64,000 nucleotides of DNA from Cinnamomum chago (GCA_038049695.1 CP142455.1:27131501-27195500); one strand, 5' to 3'. Shown: positions 22,615 to 35,280, counted from the first letter of the stretch. Program-made: numbers and translations. The notes: generated from the letters alone by a model not told the origin.

Positions 22615-23361
22615 TGTGTGGGGGCCCATTTCTTGAACCTGTTCCTCTTGGTCTCGGCAAGGGTGCGCTCGGATATGCTGACGTGTGGGAGCCTTTTCTC
22701 TTGATCTCGGCTACGATCCGATCCATATCGGTCTCGGCACTACGTGCTGGTCTCGGCCAATAGTATTCAGTTCGGCCGCGCATACCGTTCAGTCTCGGCA
22801 ATGCAAGCTCGGCAATGCAGTATTGCGCTTGCAGCTAACAGCCACGGCCCTGTCGTGGCAAGGCCCAAGGAAGGGATCTGATGGGACTTCAGCCACCACC
22901 AGATCAGGGCAAGATCAGGCCCAATGTGACTGGCATTAAATGCATTGTGGGCTGATCGGACCCATATTAAATGCAGTGTGGGCTGATCGGACCCACATTA
23001 AATGCAAAGAGGGCTATGATGGACCTTCATTAATGACTTTGTGGGCTGATGTGACCCAGGTCACATCACCAAGCCCACTGGCACTCACCCAAAACTGTTC
23101 CATATATAAGGCACGAGCCAGAGGGAGCAGGGGTGTAAGCACTCTCACATAGACACTCAGTCTTTCTCCTTCTTCTGCTTCCTTCTCCGATCGATTGCTG
23201 ACTTAACCATCGGAGAGCCCTGCGCTGCCCATATCCAGGGTCCTCTGACCTTTGTCTTCCTCCTCTTTCAGGTTCATACCGTCGCAGCTATCTCCTCCAT
23301 GCATTGAGTAAGTCCTAAGAGGCATCCTGATCTTGTGAGTATTATTATTTCTGCACTTACA
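22615..23361 (+). repeat. 5' LTR of Tat element (747 bp)
   Basis: Begins TGTGTGGGGGCCC, ends CTGCACTTACA. Contains a 31-bp unit repeated in tandem (ATTAAATGC...GTGGGCTGATCGGACCC, from 22935) in U3 and a TATA motif (CCATATATAAGG, about 23100-23111). The TCTCGGC word recurs often. Confidence 0.97.
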
Positions 23362-23420
23362 ATTGGCGCCGTCTGTGGGGAAGATTTCTATAATCTTTCC
23401 TATTCCTATTCCTAAACACC

Positions 23421-26400
23421 ATGACGAGGAGAGCTGCGAAAGATGGAGAAACTTCCAAGACAAAGCATGCAAGGCCGCCCCCTGCCAACCAGAGGGCTGG
23501 GAAGCAACCAGTCACAGAGGACGATGCTGAACGTGCTCTCATCCGGATCAACGTTCAGGAGCGTGACCTCCGCTCGGAGTCCGCTCCCGGGAAGGGAGAC
23601 ACCCAGCAGCCTACAGGTCTCCTGACGGGGGGAGACCAGCGGGATAAGTCTCAAGTGGTCGATGGATCACGCCCCCCGGGCCAAGTGGAGGACGTTGAGG
23701 GCAGGGTAGAAGACGTTGAAGATACTGAGGATGAAGACTACAGCCCTGATGACGACTTGGACTCCACCCTTCTGGAGATTAAAGCACAGAATGAGGCCAT
23801 CAAGGAGAGAGATGCTCTGATCTGGCGGCTCCAGCAGCAGTTGGAAAGAGCTACTGGTTCGGCAAGGCAGCAGCAACGGACTCGTCAGGAGCAGTCCCAG
23901 CAGCAGCGGACTCGTCAGGAGCAGTCCCAGCAGCAGCGGACTCGTCGAGAGCAGTCCCAGCAGCAGCAATCTCGGCAGCAGCAGCGATCGCCACAACACG
24001 AGAGGGGAGTTACTCGTGTCGCGCGCATCTCTTCCTCAAAGGAGGACCTGAGGGACCGCTTGAACAGGAAAAGGGACGACCGAACCCGAGATGAAGGCTC
24101 AAGCACTAGCCGTAGCTACTCGAGGAAGGCGTCCGAGACCATTCCGGAGGGTATGTATCATAATCAGGAATGGCTGGACGCGCACATAAGGGAAACGGTC
24201 CAGCGCAACCTGGAAGTAGCCGGCTTCGGCCGAGACCAAAAGAATGCTTGCTGCGACCCCGTTGATCTCGGCGCTTCTCCTTTCTCCCAAGACATCAGGA
24301 GGTACCCCTTACCGAAGAAGTTCACCGTACCAAGATTCGTCACCTATGATGGAGTCTTGGATCCAGCTACGCATCTCAGACACTTCTCCCAGAGGATGTC
24401 TGTCTGGGGAGACGAGGGCCATCTGAACTGCCGAGTCTTTTCCTCCAGCTTAGGCGACCTCCCCCTGAAGTGGTTCTGTGCGCTCCCAGAGGGATCCGTC
24501 TCGAGTTGGCAGCAACTCCAGCAGTCCTTTATGAAGAAGTTCCAGGCCTACAGAGTCCTCCCGAAGACAGATGCAGACATCATGGCCATGAAGATGAAGC
24601 AGGGAGAGAACGTCACCCAATTCGCCAAGCGCTTCTGGGCGGTCTACAGTCAGATTGAGAATTCCAAGGACGAGGTTGCCGTCTTCGCATTTCAGAATGC
24701 CTTGCTGCCAGACAGCGATCTTCGCAAGGACCTGGCCAGGAACCCGGTCTCTTCCATAGCAGCGTTCATGTCCATCGCCAACCGGTACATTGCTCAAGAG
24801 GATGACCAGGCCCGTGCTCGGGAGAGCCATGGAACCGTGCAAAGAAACCGAGACCGAGGTGAGAGGCCCCCCAAGAAGGACGGAGGACCGTTTCGGAGGG
24901 ATGAGCCTCGGCGAGACGAGCGACGAAGAGGCGACTCGAACAGGCGTTGGGTAGCTACCAGCTCGGCAGGGGCCCAGGCGTTCGCCTCGGCGAGGAGCAA
25001 AAGGCCCAGGCTATCCGAAGACGCGTATCGGGGGGTCAACACGGTCTTCAAAATGCCAATCCACAAAATCATGTATAAGATCAAGAGCAGGCCGTACTTC
25101 AGCTGGCCAGAGCCCATGCAAGGCGACCCTTCTATCCGAGATCAGACGAAGTTCTGTTCCTATCACAAGGAGGGCGGCCACAAGACTGAAGATTGCAGGA
25201 TACTGCGGTCGCATTTGGAGAAGCTTGTCCAGGATGGACACCTGCAAGAGTTTGTCAGGAGAGGAACCAGGGCCGACACCCAAGCCCCGCGCCGAGACGA
25301 GGGGGGTCACGACAGCGACGGGACAGAGAAGATAATTGGCGTTATCCATTTGGCACCCCCGCCCAAGGGGAGTAATCAAGCCCGTGCCGAAGCCAGGAAA
25401 GCCGCTCACGGCAAGCAGGTCCTGGCCGCCGAGCTCGGCCCAGCACAGAAAAGGGCTCGGAGGGAGCGTCCCGAGATCAGGTTTACTGATGCAGATCTGG
25501 AAGGGGTGCATCTCCCCCACAACGACCCCCTGATCGTCACTCTGAAGTTTGACTGCTCTAAGCAGGGCGTGAAGAACTGCACTGTGAAGAAAGTCCTTGT
25601 TGACCCCGGCAGTTCTTCCGAGGTCCTCTATTTCAACAGCTTTCGAAGGATGGGACTGACGGAGAAAGATCTGCAGGAGGCTCGAGTTCCCCTTATCGGC
25701 TTCAGCGCCAAACCTGTTTATCCTAAGGGGAAAGTGACATTCAAGGTCGAGGTCGGTGGCGCGTCTGTCATGGCAACCTTCATGGTGATCGACGCACCCT
25801 CTCCCTACAATGCTATAGTGGGCAGGTCTTGGCTCCACAGCCTGGAAGCAGTCCCTTCCACCCTCCATCAGAAGCTGAAATTTCCGTGGGAGGGAAAGAG
25901 TGGCCGAGTTGAAATCATCACGGTCAGAGGAGATCAGCAGGCAGCCAAGCAGTGCCTGACCGCTGTGGTACCCGGGGAGCAAGAGCCCAAGGAGGTCAAT
26001 GTGGCCGAGATGGAGAAGAACCTGGAGCAGGGGCTGGATGAGCTCGGCCAAGATCCAGGCAGGAAAAGCGTGGAGGAACTGGCCGAAGTCAGGATCGACC
26101 CAAAGGACCCGGATCGGCTCTTCCTGCTCGGCAGCCAGCTCGGAGAGTCGAAGAGGTCCGAACTGGCCCAGTTCCTGGTGCAGAACAGAGATGCCTTCGC
26201 CTGGACACCTCAGGAGATGCCTGGCATCGACCCCGAGGTAATGTGTCATAGACTGAATGTTGACCCTAACCACAAACCTGTGATGCAGAAAGCCCGCAGG
26301 ACAGGGGTCCCACAGACCGAAGCCGTCGTCGAGGAAGTGGATAAGCTGCTTGAGGCCGGCGCTATTAGGGAGGTTCAGTACCCGAACTGGTTAGCCAATC

Positions 26401-29243
26401 CGGTGGTCGTCAGGAAGAAGACTGGGAAGTGGAGGGTGTGCGTCGACTTTACCGACCTCAACAAAGCCTGTCCCAAGGACAGCTTTCCCCTACCAAAGAT
26501 TGACCAGTTGATCGACGCCACGGCCGGGCACGACAGAATGAGCTTCCTCGATGCCTACCGCGGCTATCACCAGATCCCACTGTTTGGGCCAGACGAAGAG
26601 AAAACAGCTTTTATCACGCCCAGGGGAACCTACTGCTATAAGGTGATGCCGTTCGGACTGAAGAATGCAGGAGCCACCTACCAGAGGCTCGTTACCAAGA
26701 TGTTCCACGATCAGCTCGGCAAAACCGTAGAGGTCTACATCGATGACATGGTGGTCAAATCCAAGCAGGCGCGGGATCATCTGTCAGACTTGGCCGAGGT
26801 CTTCGCCACTCTAAAGGAGTTTCGGCTGAAGCTTAACGCCTCGAAGTGCGCCTTCGGTGTTGGCTCCGGCAAGTTTTTGGGCAGCTTGGTTACACGCAGA
26901 GGCATTGAGGCAGACCCAGATCAGATCTCGGCTATCCTCAGAGTGCAGAGTCCCACTTCGGCCAAGGAGGTTCAGAAGCTTACAGGGATGGCCGCGGCAC
27001 TGAATCGCTTCATTAGCAAATCTTCAGATAAGTGCCGACCTTTCTTTCAGCTTCTTAGAAAAAATTCTAAATTTCAATGGACTCTAGAATGTGACCATGC
27101 CTTGCAGCAGCTCAAGGCTTACCTTTCTTCACCACCGTTGTTGTCAACCCCGACCCATGGGGAGACCCTGTATTTATATTTGGCGGTCTCGGATCATGCG
27201 GTCAGCTCAGTCCTCATCCGAGAAGAGGACAAGGTTCAAAAACCAGTGTATTATACGAGCAAGACCCTTATCGATGCCGAGACCAGGTATCTGCCTCTTG
27301 AGAAGCTCGCCTTGGCACTCGTTAGCGCCTCGCGAAAGCTCTCCCATTACTTCCAAACCCATTCTATTGTGGTTGTTACGGAGCACCCACTCAAATCTGT
27401 TTTCATGAAGGCTGACTTTTCAGGAAGAATCTCCCGATGGGCTGTCGAACTAGGGCAGTATGAGATTCAGTATCAGCCACGGACAGCAATAAAAGCCCAG
27501 GTTCTGGCAGATTTCCTCGCCGAGTTTGATTCAAGTTCGGTACCAACCCAGCTCGGCACCGAACTGGGGGGTGAGGAGCATGAGGTTCCCGCGGGTTTGG
27601 AACAATCACGACGGCATGCCGATACCCCAGTTTGGAAGGTCTTCGTCGACGGATCTTCCACCTCGAGAAGAGCCGGAGCAGGAGTTGTTCTCCAATCGCC
27701 AGAAGGACTGGTCATTGAGCAGGCTCTGACACTGGACTTCAAGGCGTCAAACAATGAGGCCGAGTACGAAGCCCTTTTAGCCGGACTGAATAGCGCCCAT
27801 ATCCTCGGAGCTCAACAGCTGATGGTCTTCAGTGATTCACAGTTGGTGACGAACCAGCTGACTGGGGACTATCAGGCTCGCGACGACCGGATGGCCGCGT
27901 ATTTGGCCCTGGCCAAGAAGCAGCTCTCTCAGTTCCACACGGCCGAAGTCAAGCAGATTGGCAGAGAAGTAAACTCTCACGCAGATGCTCTTGCAAACTT
28001 GGCCAGCGCTGTTGAGGCAGGAAGAAAGAGGAGCATCGAAGTCGGATCGCTAGCTGCGCCCAGCATTGAGCTCCGTTCACCTCGGGAGGTGTTATGCATC
28101 GGTCTCGGTCCGAGCTGGATGGACCCCATTATCACCTACCTTAGGGACGACAGGCTTCCCGAGGACAGTGGCGAGGCCCACCGGGTCAGACTCAAGGCAG
28201 CTCGGTTCTGGCTATCTCCCGAGGTCAAGCTCTACAGGAAATCGTTCTCGGGACCGTACCTCCAGTGCGTCCATCCAAGTAAGGTCGAGGACCTCCTTTT
28301 CGAGATACACGAAGGAATCTGCGGGAGCCATATCGGAGGAAGGTCCCTAGCCTACCGGGCCATCAGCCAGGGTTACTGGTGGCCGTATATGCAGAAAGAT
28401 GCGCAGGTATATGCGAAGAAGTGCAAGAAGTGCCAGAAGTTCTCACACTCTCTCCATTAGCCCGCGCAGGATCTCAGCCCGCTCTCTAGCCCGTGGCCAT
28501 TCGCCCAGTGGGGGCTCGACATAGTGGGCCCGCTCCACCGAACCCCAGGGAACAAGAGATGGCTTATTGTGGCGACAGATTACTTCACCAAATGGATTGA
28601 AGCAGAGCCACTTTCATCCATCACAGAGCGAGACTCTAAGAATTTTGTGTGGAAGAATGTCGTCACAAGGTTTGGCATTCCCAGAGCGCTGGTTTCGGAC
28701 AACGGAACTCAGTTCGACTCTAAACTTTTCAAGACCTTCTGCCAGGAGCTCGGCATCCGAAACCATTATTCCACTCCAGCCTACCCACAGAATAACGGCC
28801 AGGCTGAGATCTCCAACAAGGTGATCCTCGATGGGCTCAAGAAACAGCTGGACCAAGCAAAGGGAAGATGGGTGGAAGAACTGCCGAGCGTCCTGTGGGC
28901 TTACAGAACTACTCCGAGGCGTTCCACTTCGGCTACCCCCTTCTCACTCGCCTATGGCATGGAAGCAGTCATCCCTCTAGAGATCGGCCTCCCCACTTTG
29001 AGGTCTGAACTCTTTGACTGGGGACAGAACGAAACCAATGTGGCCAGGGAGCTAGATTTAGCGGACGAGCGAAGGGAAGCAGCTGCAGTCAGGCTAGCCG
29101 TCTACCAGCAGCAGCTAGCCAGGGGCTACAACCAGAACGTCAGAGAGAGGAAGTTCTCTGTAGGAGAACTGGTCCTCAAGAAGGCTCTCCCAGGGGACAA
29201 AGATCCGATTCAAGGGAAGCTAGCGCCGAATTGGCTCGTTTAA
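23421..29243 (+). CDS. gag-pol: Tat-type gag-pol coding region
   Basis: The polyprotein opens with a charged, glutamine-rich coiled region (about 23.8-24.0 kb). Then come a Retrotrans_gag domain (about 24.3-24.85 kb; FVTYDGVLDPATHLRHF, LPLKWFCALP), a Cys-His motif (CSYHKEGGHKTEDC, about 25.16 kb), an aspartic protease (VDPGSSSEVLYF, about 25.6 kb), RT (about 26.3-26.9 kb; VCVDFTDLNKACPKD, YIDDMVV) and the Gypsy RNase H (about 27.1-27.5 kb). Next is a second RNase H of archaeal type (about 27.64-28.0 kb; [36 protein letters not shown]) and an integrase with HHCC (about 28.3-28.43 kb) and DDE motifs (VSDNGTQF, NNGQAEISNK). Close to whole, with about one break. Translation likely starts at the ATG 60 bp after the LTR. 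Confidence 0.93.
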
Positions 29244-29461
29244 AGTCACTTCCATTGCTGGACGGTCGGCATATCGGCTCGAAGACATGGAGGGACGGCC
29301 GCTACCGAGACCATGGAACGCCTCACACCTCAAAAAATTCTATTTTTAGTCTCTGTACTTGTACAACGCTTCTGGATTTAATGGAACTACAGTTCTCCTC
29401 AATTTGTAGCGATCTGGCGTCCTGATAGTGACAATGGTGTGAAGTTGGAAAACCGTCTAAG

Positions 29462-29876
29462 GCCGGCACTCAGCCACCTAGATGAGTTGCTGAAACGGCC
29501 CATATCTAAGGTTGGCACTCAGCCACCTAGATGAGTTGCCGAAACGGCCCATATCTAAGGTTGGCACTCAGCCACCTAGATGAGTTGCCGAAACGGCCCA
29601 TATCTAAGGTTGGCACTCAGCCACCTAGATGAGTCGCCGAAACGGACCATATCTAAGGTTGGCACTCAGCCACCTAGATGAGTCGCCGAAACGGACCATA
29701 TCTAAGGTTGGCACCCAGCCACCTAGATGAGTTGCCGAAACGGCCCATATCTAAGGTTGGCACTCAGCCACCTAGACGAGTTGCCGAAACGGCCCATATC
29801 TAAGGCTGGCACTCGGCCACCTAGATGAGTTGCCGAAACGATCGGTGTCTACGGTTGGCACTCAGCCACCTAGCGA
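29462..29876 (+). repeat. 49-bp tandem repeat array behind pol
   Basis: About eight and a half units spaced exactly 49 bp (the GGCACTC core at 29465, 29514, 29563 and so on to 29857). Unit core: GGCACTCAGCCACCTAGATG then AGTTGCCGAAACGG. Units differ by a few bases. Tat elements are known for tandem arrays in this untranslated zone, some of which seeded satellites. Confidence 0.97.
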
Positions 29877-30262
29877 GTAACCTGATCATTCTAAAGGAGG
29901 CTCCTAAGGCCCGTCTCTCTGTCATTGCCTCAGTAGGTTTGACATGATTCTTAGTAGGCCTCATAGACCTCGTGGACCTCATCCACCGAAATGAACGAGG
30001 ACCTCCGAGGAGGCCAGAGCGCATGGGGCAAACCCTGATCTAGTTAGTTACTCTCGTCCGAAGTCATACACGTTCGCAGGAAAGCACAAATAAAAGGCCA
30101 AGCAAAAGACTTACGAGCCGGTGGAAACCAGACAAGACTTTCGTGGACAAAAGGAAGTTTTCATTGATGAACCATTCGCGTTTACATATAAGACGGTCCA
30201 TGACCAAAAAATTACATTCGAAAGCAGATCAATTACAAGAGAAGAAAATTCAAAAGAGAAAG
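29877..30262. other. Untranslated spacer of the Tat element
   Basis: No frame of interest. It lies between the array and the 3' end of the antisense gene. Confidence 0.6.
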
Positions 30263-32475
30263 TTAAGACGCCCCAGCACCGACTTCATCAATAATCACTA
30301 TCGGAGCGTCGTCAGGCTGTGCGACTTCAGCAAGAGCAGATGCCTCGGCTTGAGCTTCGGAGGGCGGGTGCGCTGGAATCTCGGCAGGGGCTTCGGGAGG
30401 AGGAGGCGCGCCAGCTTCGGCAGGGGCCTGAGGTACTGTTGTAGCTGGCTCGAGCTCGGGGGGGTTGACATACAGCGGGTGCTCTTCATCCGCCCCCATC
30501 TCCTTGAGCCCAGCACGGAAACCGCGCTGGTACAGCTTGGAGCTCAGCTTCTGAACTTGATCAGTATAGCTCCGGCCTGCCTCTGCGGCCCCCTCCAGGA
30601 AAGCAGCGTCAACCTCGGCTTGGAGTGACGCCTGTAACGTCTCCTTTGCTTTCTTCTCTCCCTCCAGTTCGGCTGCTAGCCCGACCACCTTTTTCTCCCC
30701 GGCAATGAGCTTGGCTTGCAATTCGTAGTGTTCTGATTTGATTTTGCAGAGCTCGCTCGACATCAACTCGGCCTGAGCGTCGAGCTCGGCCTTCTTCGCC
30801 CCCACCTCCTCCAGCTCCAAGCATTTGGCCTTAAGTCCGGCCTCGGCCTTCTCCTTCTCCTTTGTTATTCGGCTCAGGCGGGCATCCTCTTCCGAAATCC
30901 GATCCATCACTATCTGAAGCCTTTGGACGCCCTGCAAGGAAACAGGTGAAGAGGTTTTAGTAATATGAAGTCTGCTAAACTCAAAAGCAATACCAGTGGG
31001 AACTCTGCGCTTACCGCGAGCGAATGTTGCATCGCCCTCATAAGCAGTTGGGGGCTGTCCTCCGCCTTGTGCCTCTCCATGTCTTTTGGGAGAGCACAGG
31101 CCCTGCTTAGTGCCGCAATGACACCGGGGTTCCCCGCCAGCCTATCCTCTATGTTGAGCGGCCTGCCCCGCCGTAACTCGAGGTCTGGTTTGAAGGCAGC
31201 CGGTTCGGCCGATGACGTGGGCGCAGGGGACTGGGCGCGACCCCCCGCCGACGGGGTCGCTCGTGTCGGAACCTCCACCGAGCTCCTCTCCCTAGCAGCT
31301 TGGGAGGGCCGAGACCCCGACCTCTCCTCTTGGGTGGTCTCCTTCCCCTTAGCCCTTTTCCTGGGCCTCTCTTCTTCAGGGTTTGCGGAGGGCCGGGCCC
31401 CACCGCTGGCAGGGACGACGGCATCGAAGGGGGGCGGATTAGCTCTTGGGGCTGCTGGCCGCCCGCCAAATGCCGCCTCCTCCAAGTTCAGCAGCTGAAG
31501 GGAAGGCCTTCGCCTCGCCATGTCCTCGGCTCCGGAGGAATAGTTCTCAACTTCCCTTGTCGGAGAGTCTACCTCGGCTCCGGAGGTATAGTCTTCAATT
31601 TCCCTTATTGGGATGCCCGCGACCACGGCCAACGATGTGGACGCTCCCGCAACCGAGACGGTCCCGCTGGTTTCGGCTAGATCGGGGGCGAAGTTCTCCG
31701 GGTTGCCGGATTTCCGTGTATAAGACACGTATCTCGGCTCGTACTTCAGAAGGGAGTAGGCAGCACTTGTGTGGTGGCCGCGGTAGCAGTACACCTTGTT
31801 CAGCCAAGGTGCGTGCCTCCTCCAACCGTCCAGCTGGGCTTCGCGCTTGCGTTCAGAAAGGCCTGCGAAAAACAGCCGAGTTAGAATCCGGCAGCAGAAA
31901 TCAAACATAAGAAAGAAATCGGAAACCCAGGGGGTTAGGTCTTTACTCGGTGGAGTCACGAGGCGTCGAGGGACTCGGACCCTCCTAGTTGCTTCGGTCT
32001 CGGTCTCGCCGAACTCCCAGTTTCCCGAGACGAGCAGGCGGTCATCTCCGGCGTATTTATTGGAGTCCTCCAGCGCCGTGACGAGGGGTTGGCACCTCGC
32101 CTTGACGCGAAGATAATAGGTGCCCGCCTCCCTAGACTTGCAGATGTCATATATATCCTCTATATCATGGACGCCGAGGCTGATGTCTAGAATCCTATTC
32201 AGCTCGGCAATGCCCATGATGATCTTATACCCATTGGGCATTAACTGACAGGGGCTAAGGTTCCAGGTCTCCAAACAAGACCTAAGAAGGGGGGCCAAGG
32301 GGAATCTGACCCCACCCTCGATCACGGCTATCAAGGGAAACGGCATCCAGCCGTTGCGAAATGAGTAGATGGAGGGGTCGGCTGCCATGATCTGGACATC
32401 GCCTGGGATCATGTAGACTCTCCTAAGAGTCGCCAGGCCCGCCTGGGAATCTATCCAGTGAGTAAAAATCCCCAT
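30263..32475 (-). CDS. Antisense gene of the Tat element: Transposase_28-like domain plus coiled coil
   Basis: Coded opposite to gag-pol, between pol and the 3' LTR. The N-terminal part (about 31.95-32.35 kb) has FPLAPLLRSCLETWNLSPCQ, GYKIIMGIAELNRIL and KARCQPLV. I recognise this as the plant Transposase_28 (PF04195) 'putative gypsy type transposon' family, whose biochemical role is unknown to me. A low-complexity Ser/Pro/Arg stretch with a basic patch (PRKRAKGKE) follows, then a long heptad-rich coiled coil (about 30.45-30.93 kb; EKAEAGLKAKCLELEEVGAKK) and an acidic Ala/Pro-rich tail ending DEVGAGAS. Two short gaps in the reading have splice-like borders, so it may be a three-exon gene. A TATA-like motif (minus strand TTTATATACG) lies about 300 bp upstream. 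Antisense genes are known in Tat relatives. Confidence 0.8.
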
Positions 32476-33154
32476 TTCTGGATCTAAGAATTCTAAGGGT
32501 CCTTACAGCAAGTGGTGGTGAACGGAGGTACCCCTGAGAAACCCTAGGGGCTGGGTCTGGAATGTAAATGAAGGAGGAGGAAGCGGAAGAAAACTCACTG
32601 GTTCGACGGGGCAAAGTCAGACTCCGACTGACGGATGTGGGCGACTACTGCTGGGAAACAGTAGGAGGTCTGGTCCTAGTCCGGCGGCGCTGGTTCTAGC
32701 AGAAAGCAGAAGTTCAGGCAGAGAGCAAGAGAGTCCAGGAGCAAAAATGATAGGAGGAAGAAGACGAAAGCGTATATAAAGGGCAGAAATGGGCGCCATC
32801 CCGGAATTCGAAGCGGGACACGCGTGAGACGTCGCCTCGGCTTGCGTCGCACGCCCCCTCGATAAGACAAGGGAGCCTACCAGGCAATAACGCGTGGCGC
32901 TGTTGCGATGATGGTTCGCCTTCCCATACTAATCATAGCCCCGCATTTATTGCCCCCTTTATTATCTCTGGCAGACGAAGCAGCGGCGGCGTCTGGCGCC
33001 GAATGAGTTAGAACCCTTAAACAAAAGCGGATGGAAGGCGAGCACTATCCGTCTCGGGAGACCGCTTCAGTTCTTAACCCTAGTGCGGGGGATCAGTCCA
33101 GCTCTTAACCCTAGTGCCCGAGAGAGCCCTAGAGGTCAAGAACTGAGGGGCTAT
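32476..33154. other. Spacer and presumed promoter of the antisense gene, then polypurine tract
   Basis: Noncoding apart from short frames. TATA-like CGTATATAAA (plus strand) at 32771-32780 could serve the antisense gene. The polypurine tract ends at about 33150. Confidence 0.5.
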
Positions 33155-33901
33155 TGTGTGGGGGCCCATTTCTTGAACCTGTTCCTCTTGGTCTCGGCAA
33201 GGGTGCGCTCGGATATGCTGACGTGTGGGAGCCTTTTCTCTTGATCTCGGCTACGATCCGATCCATATCGGTCTCGGCACTACGTGCTGGTCTCGGCCAA
33301 TAGTATTCAGTTCGGCCGCGCATACCGTTCAGTCTCGGCAATGCAAGCTCGGCAATGCAGTATTGCGCTTGCAGCTAACAGCCACGGCCCTGTCGTGGCA
33401 AGGCCCAAGGAAGGGATCTGATGGGACTTCAGCCACCACCAGATCAGGGCAAGATCAGGCCCAATGTGACTGGCATTAAATGCATTGTGGGCTGATCGGA
33501 CCCATATTAAATGCAGTGTGGGCTGATCGGACCCACATTAAATGCAAAGAGGGCTATGATGGACCTTCATTAATGACTTTGTGGGCTGATGTGACCCAGG
33601 TCACATCACCAAGCCCACTGGCACTCACCCAAAACTGTTCCATATATAAGGCACGAGCCAGAGGGAGCAGGGGGGTAAGCACTCTCACATAGACACTCAG
33701 TCTTTCTCCTTCTTCTGCTTCCTTCTCCGATCGATTGCTGACTTAACCATCGGAGAGCCCTGCGCTGCCCATAGCCAGGGTCCTCTGACCTTTGTCTTCC
33801 TCCTCTTTCAGGTTCATACCGTCGCAGCTATCTCCTCCATGCATTGAGTAAGTCCTAAGAGGCATCCTGATCTTGTGAGTATTATTATTTCTGCACTTAC
33901 A
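33155..33901 (+). repeat. 3' LTR of Tat element (747 bp)
   Basis: Same length as the 5' LTR; two differences seen. Followed by target duplication ACCAT. Confidence 0.97.
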
Positions 33902-33906
33902 ACCAT

Positions 33907-34707
33907 CATCAACCCCCAGATCTCGTCAGTTGGACACGGATCATCGGGAATTCCAGCTGTTTTCTATCTATTGTCACCAAATCAACTATAATCGGATTTA
34001 TATAGAATTTGTAAATCAGCTCCCAAGATTTTAGTACTGGTAAATAGGTCCCTTAATTTTCATTTGAATACCTTGTATCTCCCCAATATCGATGGCCTTC
34101 CAACCAACATAAGTTTCTATAGTAAAATGACATTTCTGTCTGGCTCTTTATTTATATTTGCATAATTTCAAAGGCTTGCACTTATTTTTCTCCAAAGCTT
34201 ATAACAATAACAATTACATTAAGTGTGATAGAATAACTATCCATAAATTCATTTTTACTATCACAAAGTCAATTTTATGAAATCCGAGTCAAACAAAATG
34301 ACAATCAACGCTTGTACTTATAATTGGTTACAATTTATCAAATCAGTGCATAGCCCACAATTGGATTGATGAAGACCTTTGGAACTTGGGATAAAATAAT
34401 AGTATTTGTTGTAAATAATAATAATCTCATTTTTGTTTTATTGATGCAAGGGCAAAATTATCATTTTCACAAAAATTCAACACAATCCTTATAGTGGGGC
34501 CAATCTCATTAGGGATAGTAATTTAAGGATATGGAAGGTATTAAAATAAAAAAAGCAGGGGTCTATTTATAAATACTAAAATCACAGGGCCCTATTTACA
34601 AATCTTACAAATCTCAAGGGTATATACAGAAACCTCAAAAAGAGTCTCTATCATTCTACCTCGATTATCTATTTCGTGGCTTTAAAATTAAACTCATTCG
34701 CTGCAAC
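33907..34707. other. Intergenic stretch, nothing recognised
   Basis: AT-rich DNA without credible genes or element ends. Confidence 0.5.
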
Positions 34708-35075
34708 TAAAAACTAGCAAAGCATGCCCGCACTAAGCCCGGGCCTAGAAATAAAAACATGTCTAATTTGTGGTTATTTTATGAGATATTAATTAATGAG
34801 AAAATAAATATAAAAATAAATAAATATATCATTTGTTACGGTTCGAAGCATGACCCAACCCGACATTTATACAAAGTAAATATTATTTTTTTATATAAAT
34901 GAGTATGAAACTTCAAGTCTTATGTAAATTAACATGTGTTTATTTTAGTAATTTCAACTTTATTTCAAGTTGAAAACCCTAAAAGCCCATAGAGTCTCTT
35001 TTAATTTATATAAGTAAATTTAAAAATAAAAGATTAGGATGGGCATGTGGGCTAGTTTGTGGGTGACACTGCCTA

Positions 35076-35280
35076 CACTACACCAAAAATCGGAAATTGG
35101 AACGAAAAAGCGTTCCTAATCCTTCCGTTCCTAATCCGTTAAAGTGTTCCAATTTCCGTTCCAATTTGGTACCAACCGTTCCTAATCCAAATTGGAACGG
35201 AAATTGGAACACTTTAACGGATTAGGAACGGAAGGATTAGGAACGCTTTTCCGTTCCAATTTCCGATTTTTGGTGTAGTG
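35076..35280. mobile_element. CACTA-type foldback MITE 1 (205 bp)
   Basis: Starts CACTACACCAAAAATCGG and ends with its exact reverse complement. The arms pair for about 90 bp with almost no mismatch around a loop near 35168-35187. Flanked by the 3-bp duplication CTA (35073-35075, 35281-35283), the size CACTA transposases make. Inner words GGAACGGAAATTGG and CGTTCCTAATCC recur as subterminal repeats. No coding capacity. Confidence 0.95.

Larger units (their letters stand above)
22615..33901 (+). mobile_element. Tat-lineage Ty3/gypsy retrotransposon, nearly whole and very young
   Basis: An 11.3-kb element with 747-bp LTRs at both ends, target duplication ACCAT (22610-22614, 33902-33906), primer site ATTGGCGCCGTCTGTGG after the left LTR, and a purine tract (AAGAACTGAGGGG) before the right LTR. 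In order: gag, protease, RT, RNase H, a second RNase H, integrase, a 49-bp tandem array, a gene on the opposite strand, 3' LTR. Two RNase H domains, no chromodomain, a tandem array behind pol and an antisense gene together mark the Tat branch (Retand/Ogre/Grande relatives). The LTRs differ at only two visible positions, so it inserted very recently. The gag-pol frame is close to whole, with about one break. Confidence 0.97.

Noticed and set aside
25011-26273. 420-codon open frame on the minus strand opposite gag-protease
   Set aside because: It mirrors a GC-rich, well-supported gag-pol frame, has no domain I know, and no promoter or splice context. Unlike the antisense gene at 30.3-32.5 kb, it overlaps pol.
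29462-29876. CRISPR array
   Set aside because: 49-bp units repeat head to tail with no unique spacers, inside a plant retrotransposon.
31300-31910. Plus-strand frames opposite the Tat antisense gene
   Set aside because: Proline- and arginine-rich shadows of the low-complexity stretch coded on the other strand.
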